Notes under the pieces: model-generated
What the model was told of the DNA's origin: nothing
Database searches by the model: none
The model's input: the letters and a program-made list of their open reading frames with translations, nothing else
Shown here: piece after piece, positions 42,956 through 51,564 of the stretch
Position numbering within the stretch: the first letter of the stretch is position 1
Layout: each line of letters begins with the position of its first letter
Translations under genes and position numbers: made by a program
DNA from: Clostridia bacterium
Lineage (GTDB): Bacteria > Bacillota > Clostridia > Oscillospirales > UBA644
DNA: 64,000 nucleotides
Assembly: GCA_017934975.1 (NCBI GenBank)
Contig: JAGBIM010000027.1
Coordinates: forward strand, 107,572-171,571
Reading direction: 5' to 3'

Positions 42956-43633
42956 TTACTTTTTCAGAATGAAGAACAGATGTCGGAAGCCGTCCCGCAC
43001 CGTGCGGATATGTGACGGTCCGTTTCGCCCGTCGGGGCGGAGGGTTACGGGAACCTGATCGATCATCCGTCCCTCTTGTGCGGCCCGTGCCAACAATTCC
43101 GTGGCAAATTCCATGCCTTCGGTCCTGAGGTTCAGGGAAAGAACGGATTGGCGGTGAATTCCCCGCAGACCGCAATGGAAATCGTGTACCGTACATCGGA
43201 ACCGTTTCCGTGCCGCCCAGGACAGAAAACGTACCCCGATCCGATGGGAGAGGGACATGGCGTCTTTGGGAGGCGGTTTTGCGAAGCGGTCTCCCGCCAC
43301 CACGTGAGCACCTTTTCGTAAGCGGTCAAGCATGGGGGACAGGGCGAGAAAATCGTAGGAACGGTCGCAGTCTCCGAAGATAACGTATTCTCCGTAGGCC
43401 TCTTGAATTCCTGTTCGCAGGGCGTTTCCGTATCCTTTTTCGCGGCAGGACACCACCCGCGCGCCCAGGGCTTTTGCAATTTCGACCGATCGGTCGGTGC
43501 TTCCGTTGTCTGCGATCAGGACCTCTCCGCAGATCTTGTTTTTTCTCAGAAAGGTTTGCGCGTCTTCGATGCAGGCCCCAACGGTTTTTTCCTCGTTGAG
43601 GCAGGGCATGAGGATGGTCAGTTCCATCTTCAT
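42956..43633 (-). CDS. Family 2 glycosyltransferase, polyprenyl-phosphate sugar synthase-like
   Basis: A 225-residue GT-A enzyme: TILMPCLNEEKTVGACI, IADNGSTDRSVEIA, REKGYGNALRTGI and the metal-site region FGDCDRSYDF. The tail PDGRNGPSHIRTVRDGFRHL is typical of the DPM/DPG synthase subgroup, which makes polyprenyl-phosphate mannose or glucose as donors for GT-C enzymes. There is no C-terminal membrane segment. Its start overlaps the polytopic gene by 4 bp, suggesting that this protein makes the lipid donor used by that membrane protein. Confidence 0.88.
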   Translation of the reverse strand: MKMELTILMPCLNEEKTVGACIEDAQTFLRKNKICGEVLIADNGSTDRSVEIAKALGARVVSCREKGYGNALRTGIQEAYGEYVIFGDCDRSYDFLALSPMLDRLRKGAHVVAGDRFAKPPPKDAMSLSHRIGVRFLSWAARKRFRCTVHDFHCGLRGIHRQSVLSLNLRTEGMEFATELLARAAQEGRMIDQVPVTLRPDGRNGPSHIRTVRDGFRHLFFILKK

Positions 43634-44985
43634 TTCTTCCGCACCCCCTTCCTTTTCGTTGCCTTTTTGCGGCGGAACAGGGGAGAGCCCTCCAGCCCGT
43701 GAGCCAGAATGGCAATCAGGGCAAGGACCGTAGCCATCTGTGCCCGATAGGTGAAGAAGCTGTGGACGTAAGAATGGTTCATCAGAAGGAAGAAGCGGGC
43801 GTAGGGCAGAAGGGCCAGAAGCCCGAGAATTCCCATATAAGCAAGGTCCGGTTTGTCGCCGCGGAAAAGATACAATACGGCTCCCGCCACCGCGAGGATT
43901 GCAAGGGTGTACAGCACGACCCCCGCCACGGTGATCCCTTCCGAGAAGGGAAGCAACGCCGCCAGATTGCGGATGGGAACCATCATCAGGGAAATGGATT
44001 CTCCTTCGCCTCCGATGCGGTAAAGAGCGTCGTTGAAGATGTTTGCAAAGGCCTCGGGCCCCGAAAAGGCCAGCACCAGAAGCCATTTTACGGCGAAGGT
44101 GGCCGCGTAGGCCAAAAGCCATGCCATCCCCCAAGAAAAAAGACGTTTGAACTGTTTTTTGAAGGAAAGAACTTCTTCGCTTTTACGGTTCAGCATCAAA
44201 AACAGCAGTACGGGAATGGTGAAGGTCAAGGTTTCCGCCGTGAGAAAATCAAAAAATCCGGTTACGGTACCGCCTACGGTACAGAGCAGGAGCAGAGCGC
44301 GATGCCGTTCTTCCGAGGTTTGCTTTTCCGAAAATTTTACGATCGCAATACAGAGGCTCGTGAGGATCAGGAATACGGTAATATACTCCAAGGTGAAGGC
44401 CGCCACCCAGAACCGCACGGAAAGCAAAGCCAGAAAATAGGCAAGTGCGGGCAGGAAATGCCGTTTGCGAATCAGGAGAAAGGCCAGTACGCCGTTCAAA
44501 ACCAGGAGGATGGCAAAGAGAATGACGCGGCATCCCTCCACGGAGGTGAAGGTTAAAAGAGGACGGAGAAAGATCTGGGATCCGTGCCAGTAACGGGCGT
44601 AATTGTTGTTTGGGGCTTTCCCTTCGATTGCCGCTTTGTAATCCTCCCGAATATCGTTCCCTTCCACCCGATAATAAGGGGCTTGGATCATGGAAGAGAG
44701 GGGAGAAGAAGCGTCCGTATTATAGATAACGTTGAACAAGGCGCAATCGGCGTAATTGTCCCGTCGGGTGCCTTCCACACCGTCCACAAGCAGGGGAAAT
44801 CCTTCGTTCTGCGCGAAATAAGCCACCGCCTCTCTGCACCCTTCCGCAACGGCACTTTGAGGAATCGCGGCACATACGGTGAACAAAAGGAGAATGCAGG
44901 CAAGAAGCGTGACGGCAAAAGCAATCAGTGCGCCCAGGGGCTTGCGCCACGGGGCGGTGTGAATTTTGTTTTGCTCGTTCTTCAT
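43630..44985 (-). CDS. Polytopic membrane protein, possible GT-C-type glycosyltransferase
   Basis: A 451-residue protein with about ten membrane helices. One large extracytoplasmic loop follows the first helix (about 45-145) and contains RRDNYADC, an acidic motif where GT-C transferases hold the catalytic Asp. No family is recognised with certainty. Coupling to a polyprenyl-phosphate-sugar synthase-like gene favours a membrane glycosyltransferase working outside the membrane. ATG 44985 is chosen over an ATG at 45012 because of the GGCGGG site before it. Confidence 0.7.
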   Translation of the reverse strand: MKNEQNKIHTAPWRKPLGALIAFAVTLLACILLLFTVCAAIPQSAVAEGCREAVAYFAQNEGFPLLVDGVEGTRRDNYADCALFNVIYNTDASSPLSSMIQAPYYRVEGNDIREDYKAAIEGKAPNNNYARYWHGSQIFLRPLLTFTSVEGCRVILFAILLVLNGVLAFLLIRKRHFLPALAYFLALLSVRFWVAAFTLEYITVFLILTSLCIAIVKFSEKQTSEERHRALLLLCTVGGTVTGFFDFLTAETLTFTIPVLLFLMLNRKSEEVLSFKKQFKRLFSWGMAWLLAYAATFAVKWLLVLAFSGPEAFANIFNDALYRIGGEGESISLMMVPIRNLAALLPFSEGITVAGVVLYTLAILAVAGAVLYLFRGDKPDLAYMGILGLLALLPYARFFLLMNHSYVHSFFTYRAQMATVLALIAILAHGLEGSPLFRRKKATKRKGVRKK

Positions 44986-45080
44986 GGAAATCCCGCCTTT
45001 TCTTTCCCTCATTGTATCACAAAATCAAAAAGAAGAAAAGAGAGTTTTCGAAAATTTTGATTTTTTGAACGGGTTTTTTT

Positions 45081-45827
45081 TCAAACCGTTTTGGTTTTCA
45101 ACAAGCTTGCGATATGGGGCGGGACGGGCGCCTCCGACACGATGCCGTCAATCTCTTCCACCGAACCCATGTTGTAAAAATAGGTTTTGCCGAATTTCCC
45201 CGAGTCGCAGAGCAGAATTTTCTTTTTGCATACGGAAAACATGGCCTTGCGAAGATCCGCCTCTTCCACGGCACGGTCGGTCATCTGTCCCTCTTCGCTC
45301 AAGCCGTGGCAGGAGAAAAACAGAACGTCCGCGTTGATGTTTTTGACGAAGGAGGCCGCCAGATCCCCCACGTAGGAATAGGAATGGATGCGCATCTGTC
45401 CCCCCGTACAGAAGGTGCGGATGTTTGCTTCCGCCAACGCAACGGCGGTTTTGGCTCCGCTGGTGATGACGATCAGATCTTTGTATTTAGCAAGATAGGG
45501 CACCAGATGATAGGCGCTCGTGGAGCCGTCCAGCATGATCACCATGCCGTCGGATACGTATTCCGCCGCCTTTTTTCCGATGACGGCTTTGACGGTGGAT
45601 TTTTCGTTTTCCCGCAGCAGGAAGGGAATTTCTCGGTCGGCGGATCCGAAATTCAGCACTGCTCCGCCGTATTTTTTCGTGATCAGTCCCTTTTTCGCCA
45701 GTTCCGTAAAATCTCTGCGCACGGTGGGCTCGCTGACGTACAGCAACGCGGCCAGCTGCGCCACGGTGACGTGGGGATCTTTTTCCAGTTCTTCCAGAAT
45801 GCGGCGATGCCGTTCTTCGATGAGCAT
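45081..45827 (-). CDS. DeoR/GlpR-family sugar-phosphate-responsive repressor
   Basis: A 248-residue protein with an N-terminal DeoR winged helix (ERHRRILEELEKDPHVTVAQLAALLYVSEPTVRRDFTEL, then KYGGAV) and a C-terminal DeoRC sensor domain (about 75-240) with phosphosugar-isomerase-like motifs (MLDGSTSAYHL, VITSGAKTAVAL, FFSCHGLSEEG). It faces the GH20 gene divergently, so it probably controls that gene, itself and possibly the dehydrogenase-kinase operon. A phosphorylated sugar is the expected ligand. Confidence 0.92.
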   Translation of the reverse strand: MLIEERHRRILEELEKDPHVTVAQLAALLYVSEPTVRRDFTELAKKGLITKKYGGAVLNFGSADREIPFLLRENEKSTVKAVIGKKAAEYVSDGMVIMLDGSTSAYHLVPYLAKYKDLIVITSGAKTAVALAEANIRTFCTGGQMRIHSYSYVGDLAASFVKNINADVLFFSCHGLSEEGQMTDRAVEEADLRKAMFSVCKKKILLCDSGKFGKTYFYNMGSVEEIDGIVSEAPVPPHIASLLKTKTV

Positions 45828-45847
45828 AACAGGCTCCTTTGCTCCGT

Positions 45848-45857
45848 TTATTTGTGA
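45848..45857. promoter_or_regulatory. Candidate DeoR operator, copy 1
   Basis: TTATTTGTGA in the deoR leader. The identical decamer recurs at 47416-47425 before the dehydrogenase-kinase operon. The assignment to the DeoR protein is inference. Confidence 0.35.
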
Positions 45858-45926
45858 CGATTTGTAAAAGTTTACGCCAAGTCTTGACTTTTTGCGAAAA
45901 TTGTGGTAGGGTATAATTGTAGCTTC

Positions 45927-45955
45927 ATTATAATATAAAAACCGTAATTTGTCAA
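45927..45955 (-). promoter_or_regulatory. Promoter of the DeoR-family gene
   Basis: Perfect TTGACA-17 bp-TATAAT on the minus strand. It is divergent from, and close to, the GH20 start. Confidence 0.8.
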
Positions 45956-45975
45956 TTACTTTCGGGAGGTTTTTT

Positions 45976-47415
45976 ATGTTTCACCGAATTTTGCCCACGC
46001 CGAAAACCGTAAAGGCCGAAAAGGATTCGGTTCGGATTTTGCCCCGCGTTTCCTTTGATCCGATTTTTTACCCGCAGGCAGAGGCTTTTCGGGCTTCGGT
46101 TCGAAAACTCTTTGCTACGGATCTTTCCGAGGGGGCGGGCGGTGTCGTTTTGACGGAAGATCTTTCTTTGGAACAGGATTCTTATACCGTTGACGTGACC
46201 GACGAGGGAATGATTCTGCGGGCAAAGGACGCCCACGGTATGGCCTTTGCTCTGGCAACGGCGTTGCAATGTCTGCAGGGACGGGGAGAAGACCTTTTCT
46301 GTTGCAGATTGCATATTGAAGATTGCCCCGACAAGGAATATCGGGGGCTGATGGTGGACGTTGCGCGAACGTGGCACCCCTTGCGTACTCTGCTGAAATA
46401 CGTGGACGTATGCTTCCTTCTGAAGGTAAAATATCTGCACCTGCATTTTATTGATATGGAACGGTATACGATTCCCTCCAAAGCCTTTCCGAAGATCGGC
46501 GGCGGAAGAGAGCAGTATACGGAGGAGGATCTTTATATCCTTAACGAATACGCCTTTGAACGCGGGGTGGTGATTATCCCCGAATTTGAAGCCCCCGGTC
46601 ACGCCGCGTCTCTGACCCGAACCTATCCCGAGGTCTTTGCCAATCGGATTCCCGACGGGAAGGACGGGCGGATCGAGACGGAGGTGGGATCTCTTTCCTC
46701 GGACAGCGTTCTCTGCCCCGGAAAACCGGAATGTATGGACGGAATCAAAACTCTGTTGACTGAAATGTGTGCGCTTTTCCCGTATTCTCCTTATATTCAT
46801 ATCGGAGGAGACGAAGCGGCCTATCCTGCGTGGGATCATTGCGTGGATTGCGTTGCCTACATGAAAGAGCACGGGATTTCCGACTCCCACGAGCTTTACA
46901 GCGAATTCGTAGGGCGGGTCGCCCAAACGGTTCTGGATCTGGGCAGAACCCCCATCGTCTGGGAAGGATTTCCCGAAAAGGGCGTTCAGTATATTCCGAA
47001 GCAGACGATCGTGATTGCGTGGGAAAGCCTGTATATGCTTGCTCCCGAATTTCTCAAGCACGGATTCAAGGTTATCAACGGCTCCTGGAAGCCTCTGTAT
47101 ATCGTGGATAATCCCGCGTTGCGCTGGGGACCCAAGGAAATTATGGAGTGGGACGTATATACCTGGCAGAACTGGTGGGAGAAATCCGCCGCGTTCCTCA
47201 ATCCCATCCGCGTTTCTCCCACGCAGGAGATTTTGGGGGCGCAGATCTCCTCCTGGGGATGTACCTACGAGCAGGATATCAGTCGGGTGGTGGAGCATTT
47301 GTGCGCCCTTACCGAACGGACCTGGAACGTGCAGCGCCTGCACGATGACGAGGCGTTCGGCAACCGCCTGCGGGATACGTCCCGTACCGTCTTTCGGCTG
47401 ATTCAGGAGGAATGA
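45976..47415 (+). CDS. Beta-N-acetylhexosaminidase (GH20)
   Basis: A 479-residue GH20 enzyme. An N-terminal alpha/beta domain (about 5-110) precedes the catalytic barrel. RGLMVDVARTWHPL opens it and the hallmark HIGGDEA places the catalytic pair at Asp279 and Glu280; EFEAPGH and the substrate Trp residues (WDHC, WESL, WKPL) are also present. It cleaves terminal GlcNAc or GalNAc by substrate-assisted catalysis. There is no signal peptide, so it acts on imported oligosaccharides. ATG 45976 follows GGGAGG. Confidence 0.95.
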   Translation: MFHRILPTPKTVKAEKDSVRILPRVSFDPIFYPQAEAFRASVRKLFATDLSEGAGGVVLTEDLSLEQDSYTVDVTDEGMILRAKDAHGMAFALATALQCLQGRGEDLFCCRLHIEDCPDKEYRGLMVDVARTWHPLRTLLKYVDVCFLLKVKYLHLHFIDMERYTIPSKAFPKIGGGREQYTEEDLYILNEYAFERGVVIIPEFEAPGHAASLTRTYPEVFANRIPDGKDGRIETEVGSLSSDSVLCPGKPECMDGIKTLLTEMCALFPYSPYIHIGGDEAAYPAWDHCVDCVAYMKEHGISDSHELYSEFVGRVAQTVLDLGRTPIVWEGFPEKGVQYIPKQTIVIAWESLYMLAPEFLKHGFKVINGSWKPLYIVDNPALRWGPKEIMEWDVYTWQNWWEKSAAFLNPIRVSPTQEILGAQISSWGCTYEQDISRVVEHLCALTERTWNVQRLHDDEAFGNRLRDTSRTVFRLIQEE

Positions 47416-47425
47416 TTATTTGTGA
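47416..47425. promoter_or_regulatory. Candidate DeoR operator, copy 2
   Basis: TTATTTGTGA directly after the GH20 stop, about 50 bp upstream of the next promoter; see 45848-45857. Confidence 0.35.
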
Positions 47426-47473
47426 TTATTTTATGATCAATTCGTGATTTTTTATAAACTTTTATGGCGGTAG

Positions 47474-47502
47474 TTGACTTTTTGGTCAATCTGTGGTTTA
47501 AT
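47474..47502 (+). promoter_or_regulatory. Promoter of the dehydrogenase-kinase operon
   Basis: TTGACT-17 bp-TTTAAT. The sequence around it is AT-rich, with repeated GTGATT elements. Confidence 0.6.
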
Positions 47503-47557
47503 AAAAGCAGAACTAAGAAAATTCGGCGGAAACCCCGCCCTGCAGGAGGAAACGGAA

Positions 47558-48811
47558 ATGAAAACGAAAGCGGTACGTCTTTACGGAGCCATGGATCTGC
47601 GTCTGGAGGAGTTCGAATTGCCCGAAATCCGGCCCGACGAGGTTCTTTTGAAGGTGGTCTCCGACTCCCTTTGTGCTTCCACTTACAAGGCGGTCAAGCA
47701 GGGAACGATGCATAAGCGCGTTCCTTCGGATATTGCGGAAAAGCCCATCATCATCGGCCACGAAATGTGCGGTGAAATCGTGGAGGTGGGTGCCAAGCTT
47801 CAGGGTAAATGGAACGTGGGGCAGAAGATCGTCATTCAGCCCGCGCTGAAGCTGGAAACGGGCTACGATCCCGGTTATTCCTATCAGTACATCGGCGGTT
47901 CCGCTACCTACGCGGTGGTGCCCAAGATCGTTTTGGAACGCAACTGCATGATTCCCTACGAAGGGGACGCCTTCTTCAAAGGCTCTCTCGTGGAGGCCCT
48001 CGCCTGCGTCTTCCGCGGTTATCTGGGATTCTATCATACCGATTATACCAACTACGTCCGTACCGACGGTGCCAAAGTGGGCGGCCGTATTGCCATTCTG
48101 GGCGGTGCCGGCCCCATGGGTCTGGGTGCTGTGGATCTGGCCTCCGGTTATGCAGGGGTCAAGCAGATCGTCGTGACCGACCTGAGCGAGGACCGTCTTT
48201 CGTATGCCCGCAGCAAGTGCACGCCCGAAGAAGCGGCTCGCCGCGGCACGGAACTGATTTATCTGAACACCTCCGACGTGGCCGATCCCGTGGCCAAGCT
48301 TCTGGAGATTTCCGAGGGCGGCTTTGACGACGTGTTCGTCATGGTTCCCGTTCCCGCTCTGTTCACCATGGCAGAACAAATTTGTCGGGAAGACGGCTGC
48401 GTGAACTTCTTCGCAGGTCCTCCGGTCCACGATATGCAGGGCTCTCTGAACCTGTATCGCGTCCATTACGACGGCATCCACGTGGTGGGTACCGCCGGCA
48501 GTATTCCCAAGGACATGGAAGACGTGATCGGGCTTATCGAAGCCAACAAGATCAACCCCGGTACCCTGGTTTCCCATATCTGCGGTCTGAACGCGGTCAT
48601 CGACACGCTGATGGCCATGGAAAAGCCCAACGGTGCCAAGAAAGTATGCTACACCCATCTGAATCTGCCCCTCATCGCCATCGACGAGTTGGATCAGTGG
48701 GCAGACAAAGATCCCCTCTACGCAGAGCTTGCCAAGATCGTGAAGAACAACGGCGGATTGTGGTGCGCTGAGGCGGAAGAATATCTGCTGGCAAACGCGC
48801 CCAAAATCTGA
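47558..48811 (+). CDS. Zinc-type medium-chain dehydrogenase, L-sorbose-1-phosphate reductase-like
   Basis: A 417-residue MDR protein. Zinc ligands fit Cys in DSLCAST and His-Glu in IIGHEMCGE; the structural four-Cys zinc lobe of alcohol dehydrogenases is missing. The NAD(P) loop is AILGGAGPMGLGAV. The overall layout, with the long inserted YSYQYIGGSATYAVV segment, resembles SorE-like sugar-phosphate dehydrogenases. AGGAGG precedes ATG 47558. The gene pairs with a PfkB kinase, suggesting a keto-sugar or sugar-alcohol phosphate branch. Confidence 0.8.
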   Translation: MKTKAVRLYGAMDLRLEEFELPEIRPDEVLLKVVSDSLCASTYKAVKQGTMHKRVPSDIAEKPIIIGHEMCGEIVEVGAKLQGKWNVGQKIVIQPALKLETGYDPGYSYQYIGGSATYAVVPKIVLERNCMIPYEGDAFFKGSLVEALACVFRGYLGFYHTDYTNYVRTDGAKVGGRIAILGGAGPMGLGAVDLASGYAGVKQIVVTDLSEDRLSYARSKCTPEEAARRGTELIYLNTSDVADPVAKLLEISEGGFDDVFVMVPVPALFTMAEQICREDGCVNFFAGPPVHDMQGSLNLYRVHYDGIHVVGTAGSIPKDMEDVIGLIEANKINPGTLVSHICGLNAVIDTLMAMEKPNGAKKVCYTHLNLPLIAIDELDQWADKDPLYAELAKIVKNNGGLWCAEAEEYLLANAPKI

Positions 48812-48822
48812 GGTGACGTAGG

Positions 48823-49746
48823 ATGAAAATCGTTACTCTGACCCTTAACCCCGCCATTGACGTTCACTGTCACACCCCCTCCTTTCAGCCCTTTCACGAA
48901 AATCTCTGCACCGTTACCGATCGGGAAGCGGGAGGCAAGGGTGTGAATATTTCCCGTGCCTTGACGGTCAACGGGGTGGACAATCTGGCCTTCGTGGTCC
49001 TCGGTGCCGACAACGGGGAAGGATTTCTCCGTTCCCTGCAGGCGGACGGCATGACCGTTTCTGCCGTCACCGTCCCCGGTGCGATTCGGGAAAACATCAC
49101 CCTCCACTGTGACGACAACGACGAGACCCGCATTTCCTTCAAGGGATTTTCTGCGGATAAGACCCTGCTTGTGCAGGCGGAAGATGCACTTGCCGACGCC
49201 GTTGACGCGAATACGGTGGTCACCTTTACCGGTTCCAATCCCAAGGGGCTGGAAATGGCCGACGTGAAGGATTTCCTCCGTCGGATTCAGGCAAAGGGTG
49301 CCAAAATCGTCATCGATTCCCGCTCCTTTACCCTGGACGATCTGGTCGAAATGAAGCCCTGGCTGATTAAGCCCAATCAGGAGGAGATTTCCGCCTATCT
49401 GGGACGGGAGATCGAATCCATCGAGCAGGTTATCGCCGCGGCGAAGGACCTCTACGAAAAGGGCATTGAGAACGTGATGATCAGCATGGGCTCCAAGGGT
49501 GCCTTGTTGGTCTGCGCGGAAGGGGTATTCGAAGCAATTCCTCCCAAGGTGAAGGCTCTTTCCACCATCGGTGCGGGCGATTCCTCCATTGCGGGATTCC
49601 TTTCCGTTGCCGAGGCGGATGCGGTGACGCGGTTGCGTACCGGTGTCACCTTCGGCACGGCCGCCTGCCTCACTTCGGGCACCAAGCCCCCTCTCCCCGA
49701 GGACGTGAAAACCGTCTTTGCAAAGGTTACCGTCAACGAACTGTAA
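48823..49746 (+). CDS. 1-phosphofructokinase/tagatose-6-phosphate kinase-like (PfkB)
   Basis: A 307-residue ribokinase-fold kinase of the FruK/LacC group: TLNPAIDVHCHTPSF at the N-terminus, AGGKGVNISRAL (signature 1), VIDSRSF, KPNQEE and the ATP/anion-hole motif TIGAGDSSIAGF (catalytic Asp in GAGD). It would phosphorylate a hexose phosphate to the bisphosphate. It follows the dehydrogenase by 11 bp with GAGGTGA. The exact sugar (fructose-1-P, tagatose-6-P or other) is not decided by the motifs. Confidence 0.9.
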   Translation: MKIVTLTLNPAIDVHCHTPSFQPFHENLCTVTDREAGGKGVNISRALTVNGVDNLAFVVLGADNGEGFLRSLQADGMTVSAVTVPGAIRENITLHCDDNDETRISFKGFSADKTLLVQAEDALADAVDANTVVTFTGSNPKGLEMADVKDFLRRIQAKGAKIVIDSRSFTLDDLVEMKPWLIKPNQEEISAYLGREIESIEQVIAAAKDLYEKGIENVMISMGSKGALLVCAEGVFEAIPPKVKALSTIGAGDSSIAGFLSVAEADAVTRLRTGVTFGTAACLTSGTKPPLPEDVKTVFAKVTVNEL

Positions 49747-49748
49747 TG

Positions 49749-49782
49749 CAAAAAAGCCTTTCGGATTTCCGAAAGGCTTTTG
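49749..49782. terminator. Bidirectional terminator after the PfkB gene
   Basis: AAAAAAGCCTTTCGG pairs with CCGAAAGGCTTTT; the convergent gene ends at 49799. Confidence 0.85.
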
Positions 49783-49798
49783 ATTTTTTGCGCTTGTT

Positions 49799-50548
49799 TT
49801 ATAATTCAATCTCCGCACAGAGGGGGTAGTGGTCGGAGAGATAAATGCCGTCGCTTTTCTCGGTCCAAGGGGTGACGCAGACGCATTTTTTCGCCGTTTC
49901 TCCGTCGGCAAAGATGTAGTCGATCTTGTAAGGCCCTTCCTTTTTTCCGAAAAAGTGGAAGGTGTAGTCGATCTCTGCGGTCAGCTCGGTAAGGGTCTTC
50001 TTGCAGAGGGACAGGGATTTTTCCTCGGGAACGGCGTTGAAATCCCCCAAAAGAAATCGGGGAAGATTCATTTTTTCCTTATCTTCACCGATTTTTTTCA
50101 GCGTGGCTTCCATGCCCAACACCCGAGCGGTTTCGCTGACGTGGTCCAGATGCACGTTATAAAGACGGAACACCGTATCCTGACACCGCAAAAGCGAACT
50201 CTGACAAATGCGGGGGCATGGACTCTGCTCTTCGTAGCGGCTTCCCGGAAGGAAGGGGGTGGGGGAGAGCCAAAAGCTTTCCAGCCCCAGAAGCTCCGTG
50301 GAGTCCTTTCGCAGGGCGGTTGCAAGCCCTTCTCCCTTTAAGTCCGCGCCCCGCTGATTGAAAAGGATTTCATAATCGGGCAGAGTCTTGCGCAAAAATG
50401 CGGTGATGGGTCCCGTGCATTCCTGAAAGCCGATCACGTCGGGCTTTTCCGCGTTGATCTTCTGCAGGATTCCGCCGACGCGGTGGAGAAAACTGTTGAT
50501 GCCGTCCTTGTCCCAGGAGCAGCGGATATTGAAGGTGACGATTTTCAT
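49799..50548 (-). CDS. Endonuclease/exonuclease/phosphatase-family protein
   Basis: A 249-residue EEP fold: TFNIRCSWDKDG (metal Asn), VIGFQECTG (metal Glu), YNVHLDH, LLGDFNAVPEE (catalytic Asp-Asn) and LSDHYPLCAEI (Asp-His). Family members hydrolyse DNA, phosphoinositides or other phosphodiesters. No signal peptide, so it acts in the cytoplasm. It is probably cotranscribed with the AraC-family gene upstream (19 bp gap). Confidence 0.9.
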   Translation of the reverse strand: MKIVTFNIRCSWDKDGINSFLHRVGGILQKINAEKPDVIGFQECTGPITAFLRKTLPDYEILFNQRGADLKGEGLATALRKDSTELLGLESFWLSPTPFLPGSRYEEQSPCPRICQSSLLRCQDTVFRLYNVHLDHVSETARVLGMEATLKKIGEDKEKMNLPRFLLGDFNAVPEEKSLSLCKKTLTELTAEIDYTFHFFGKKEGPYKIDYIFADGETAKKCVCVTPWTEKSDGIYLSDHYPLCAEIEL

Positions 50549-50566
50549 AAAAATCTCCTTTTTGCT

Positions 50567-51394
50567 TTATTTTTCCGATTGATTCCGATAGACCGAGGGG
50601 GAAAGTTCGTACTGCCTTCGGAAGGATTTGATGAAATAGCTTAAATCGTTGAATCCGCATTCAAAGGCGATTTCCGTTACGGTTTTGTCCTCGTGGTGCA
50701 GAAGCTCCGCCGCCCGTTCCAGACGGTATTCGTTCAGGTAGCGCACGGGGGGAACTCCCGTGACGTTTTTGAAGTATTCTCCGAAATATTTTTCGCTCAG
50801 TCCTGCCGCAAGGGACAATTCCTGCAGGGTGACGGGCTCCTGAAAATGCTCGCGGATGTAAAGAACTGCCCGTTCAAAGGGAATCAATCTGGACCGAAGG
50901 GGGGCCTGCGGGGCGTTTTGAAGGGGAAGGGCTCGGATCCGTTCTCCCAAAAATCCGAAAAGGGAGGACAACGCGTCCGCTTGGTATCCATCTCCGTGGA
51001 GAAGCAACGCGCGGAAGAGCATTTCAATCTGCGGCGTTATTTCTCCGCAGGTAAAGGTTTTCAGCACCTGTTCTCCTTTTGCTTTCGTTTTTCCTTGCAG
51101 TAAGTTCAGGGCCATCTGTCCGTCGAAGACCACGCAACGGTAGTGGCAGTCTTCGGGATTTCCGCTGTGGACGGTTCCCGCGGGAATGAGCGCAAACCTC
51201 CCTGCCTCCAGTTCGGTGACGTTTCCGTCGGTAGACAAAATCAGTCGCCCCTGCTCCACGCAGATCAGCTCGGTTTCCGGGTGCCAATGGTGCATCATTA
51301 CGTAGCGGGGATGGCTCGGCCCCACGTGGTAGTAGGCCATGGGGAAGCCTTCGGTTTTGTGGGATATGGTCTCCTTGCAGAGATGAAAGATCAC
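50567..51394 (-). CDS. AraC-family regulator with cupin sensor domain
   Basis: A 275-residue protein with an N-terminal cupin (HHWHPETELICVEQGRLIL, about 28-95) and C-terminal double HTH (about 175-270: VTLQELSLAAGLSEKYFGEYFKNVTG and VTEIAFECGFNDLSYFIKSFRRQYE). GTG 51394 lies 8 nt after GGAGG; a GTG 6 nt earlier is too close to the site. It is divergent from fucI with promoters that overlap, so it is the likely activator of fucI in response to a sugar. Confidence 0.9.
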   Translation of the reverse strand: MIFHLCKETISHKTEGFPMAYYHVGPSHPRYVMMHHWHPETELICVEQGRLILSTDGNVTELEAGRFALIPAGTVHSGNPEDCHYRCVVFDGQMALNLLQGKTKAKGEQVLKTFTCGEITPQIEMLFRALLLHGDGYQADALSSLFGFLGERIRALPLQNAPQAPLRSRLIPFERAVLYIREHFQEPVTLQELSLAAGLSEKYFGEYFKNVTGVPPVRYLNEYRLERAAELLHHEDKTVTEIAFECGFNDLSYFIKSFRRQYELSPSVYRNQSEK

Positions 51395-51488
51395 GGTCAC
51401 GTCCTCCTTTTCCGAAAAAAATCCGTATATTCCCCCTCTTTTGCGGGGAATTAGAAGAAAAATCCGTTTTTTGTTATACTTTATCCTT

Positions 51489-51517
51489 ATTATAATACAA
51501 GACAAGTTTTTTGTCAA
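51489..51517 (-). promoter_or_regulatory. Promoter of the AraC-family gene
   Basis: Perfect TTGACA-17 bp-TATAAT on the minus strand, overlapping the fucI promoter. Confidence 0.8.
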
Positions 51518-51527
51518 GCGGTATAAT
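51499..51527 (+). promoter_or_regulatory. Activator-dependent-looking promoter of fucI
   Basis: A perfect TATAAT at 51522-51527 has only AAGACA at the -35 position (17-bp spacing), consistent with a need for an activator such as the divergent AraC-family protein. Confidence 0.5.
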
Positions 51528-51564
51528 GGACTTATAAGAAATAAATCTTTCGGAGGTATACGTT

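Noticed and set aside
45884..45917. Promoter for GH20 made of TTGACT and TATAAT.
   Set aside because: The spacing is 22 bp, too long for sigma-A; no better match was found, so the GH20 promoter is left unassigned.
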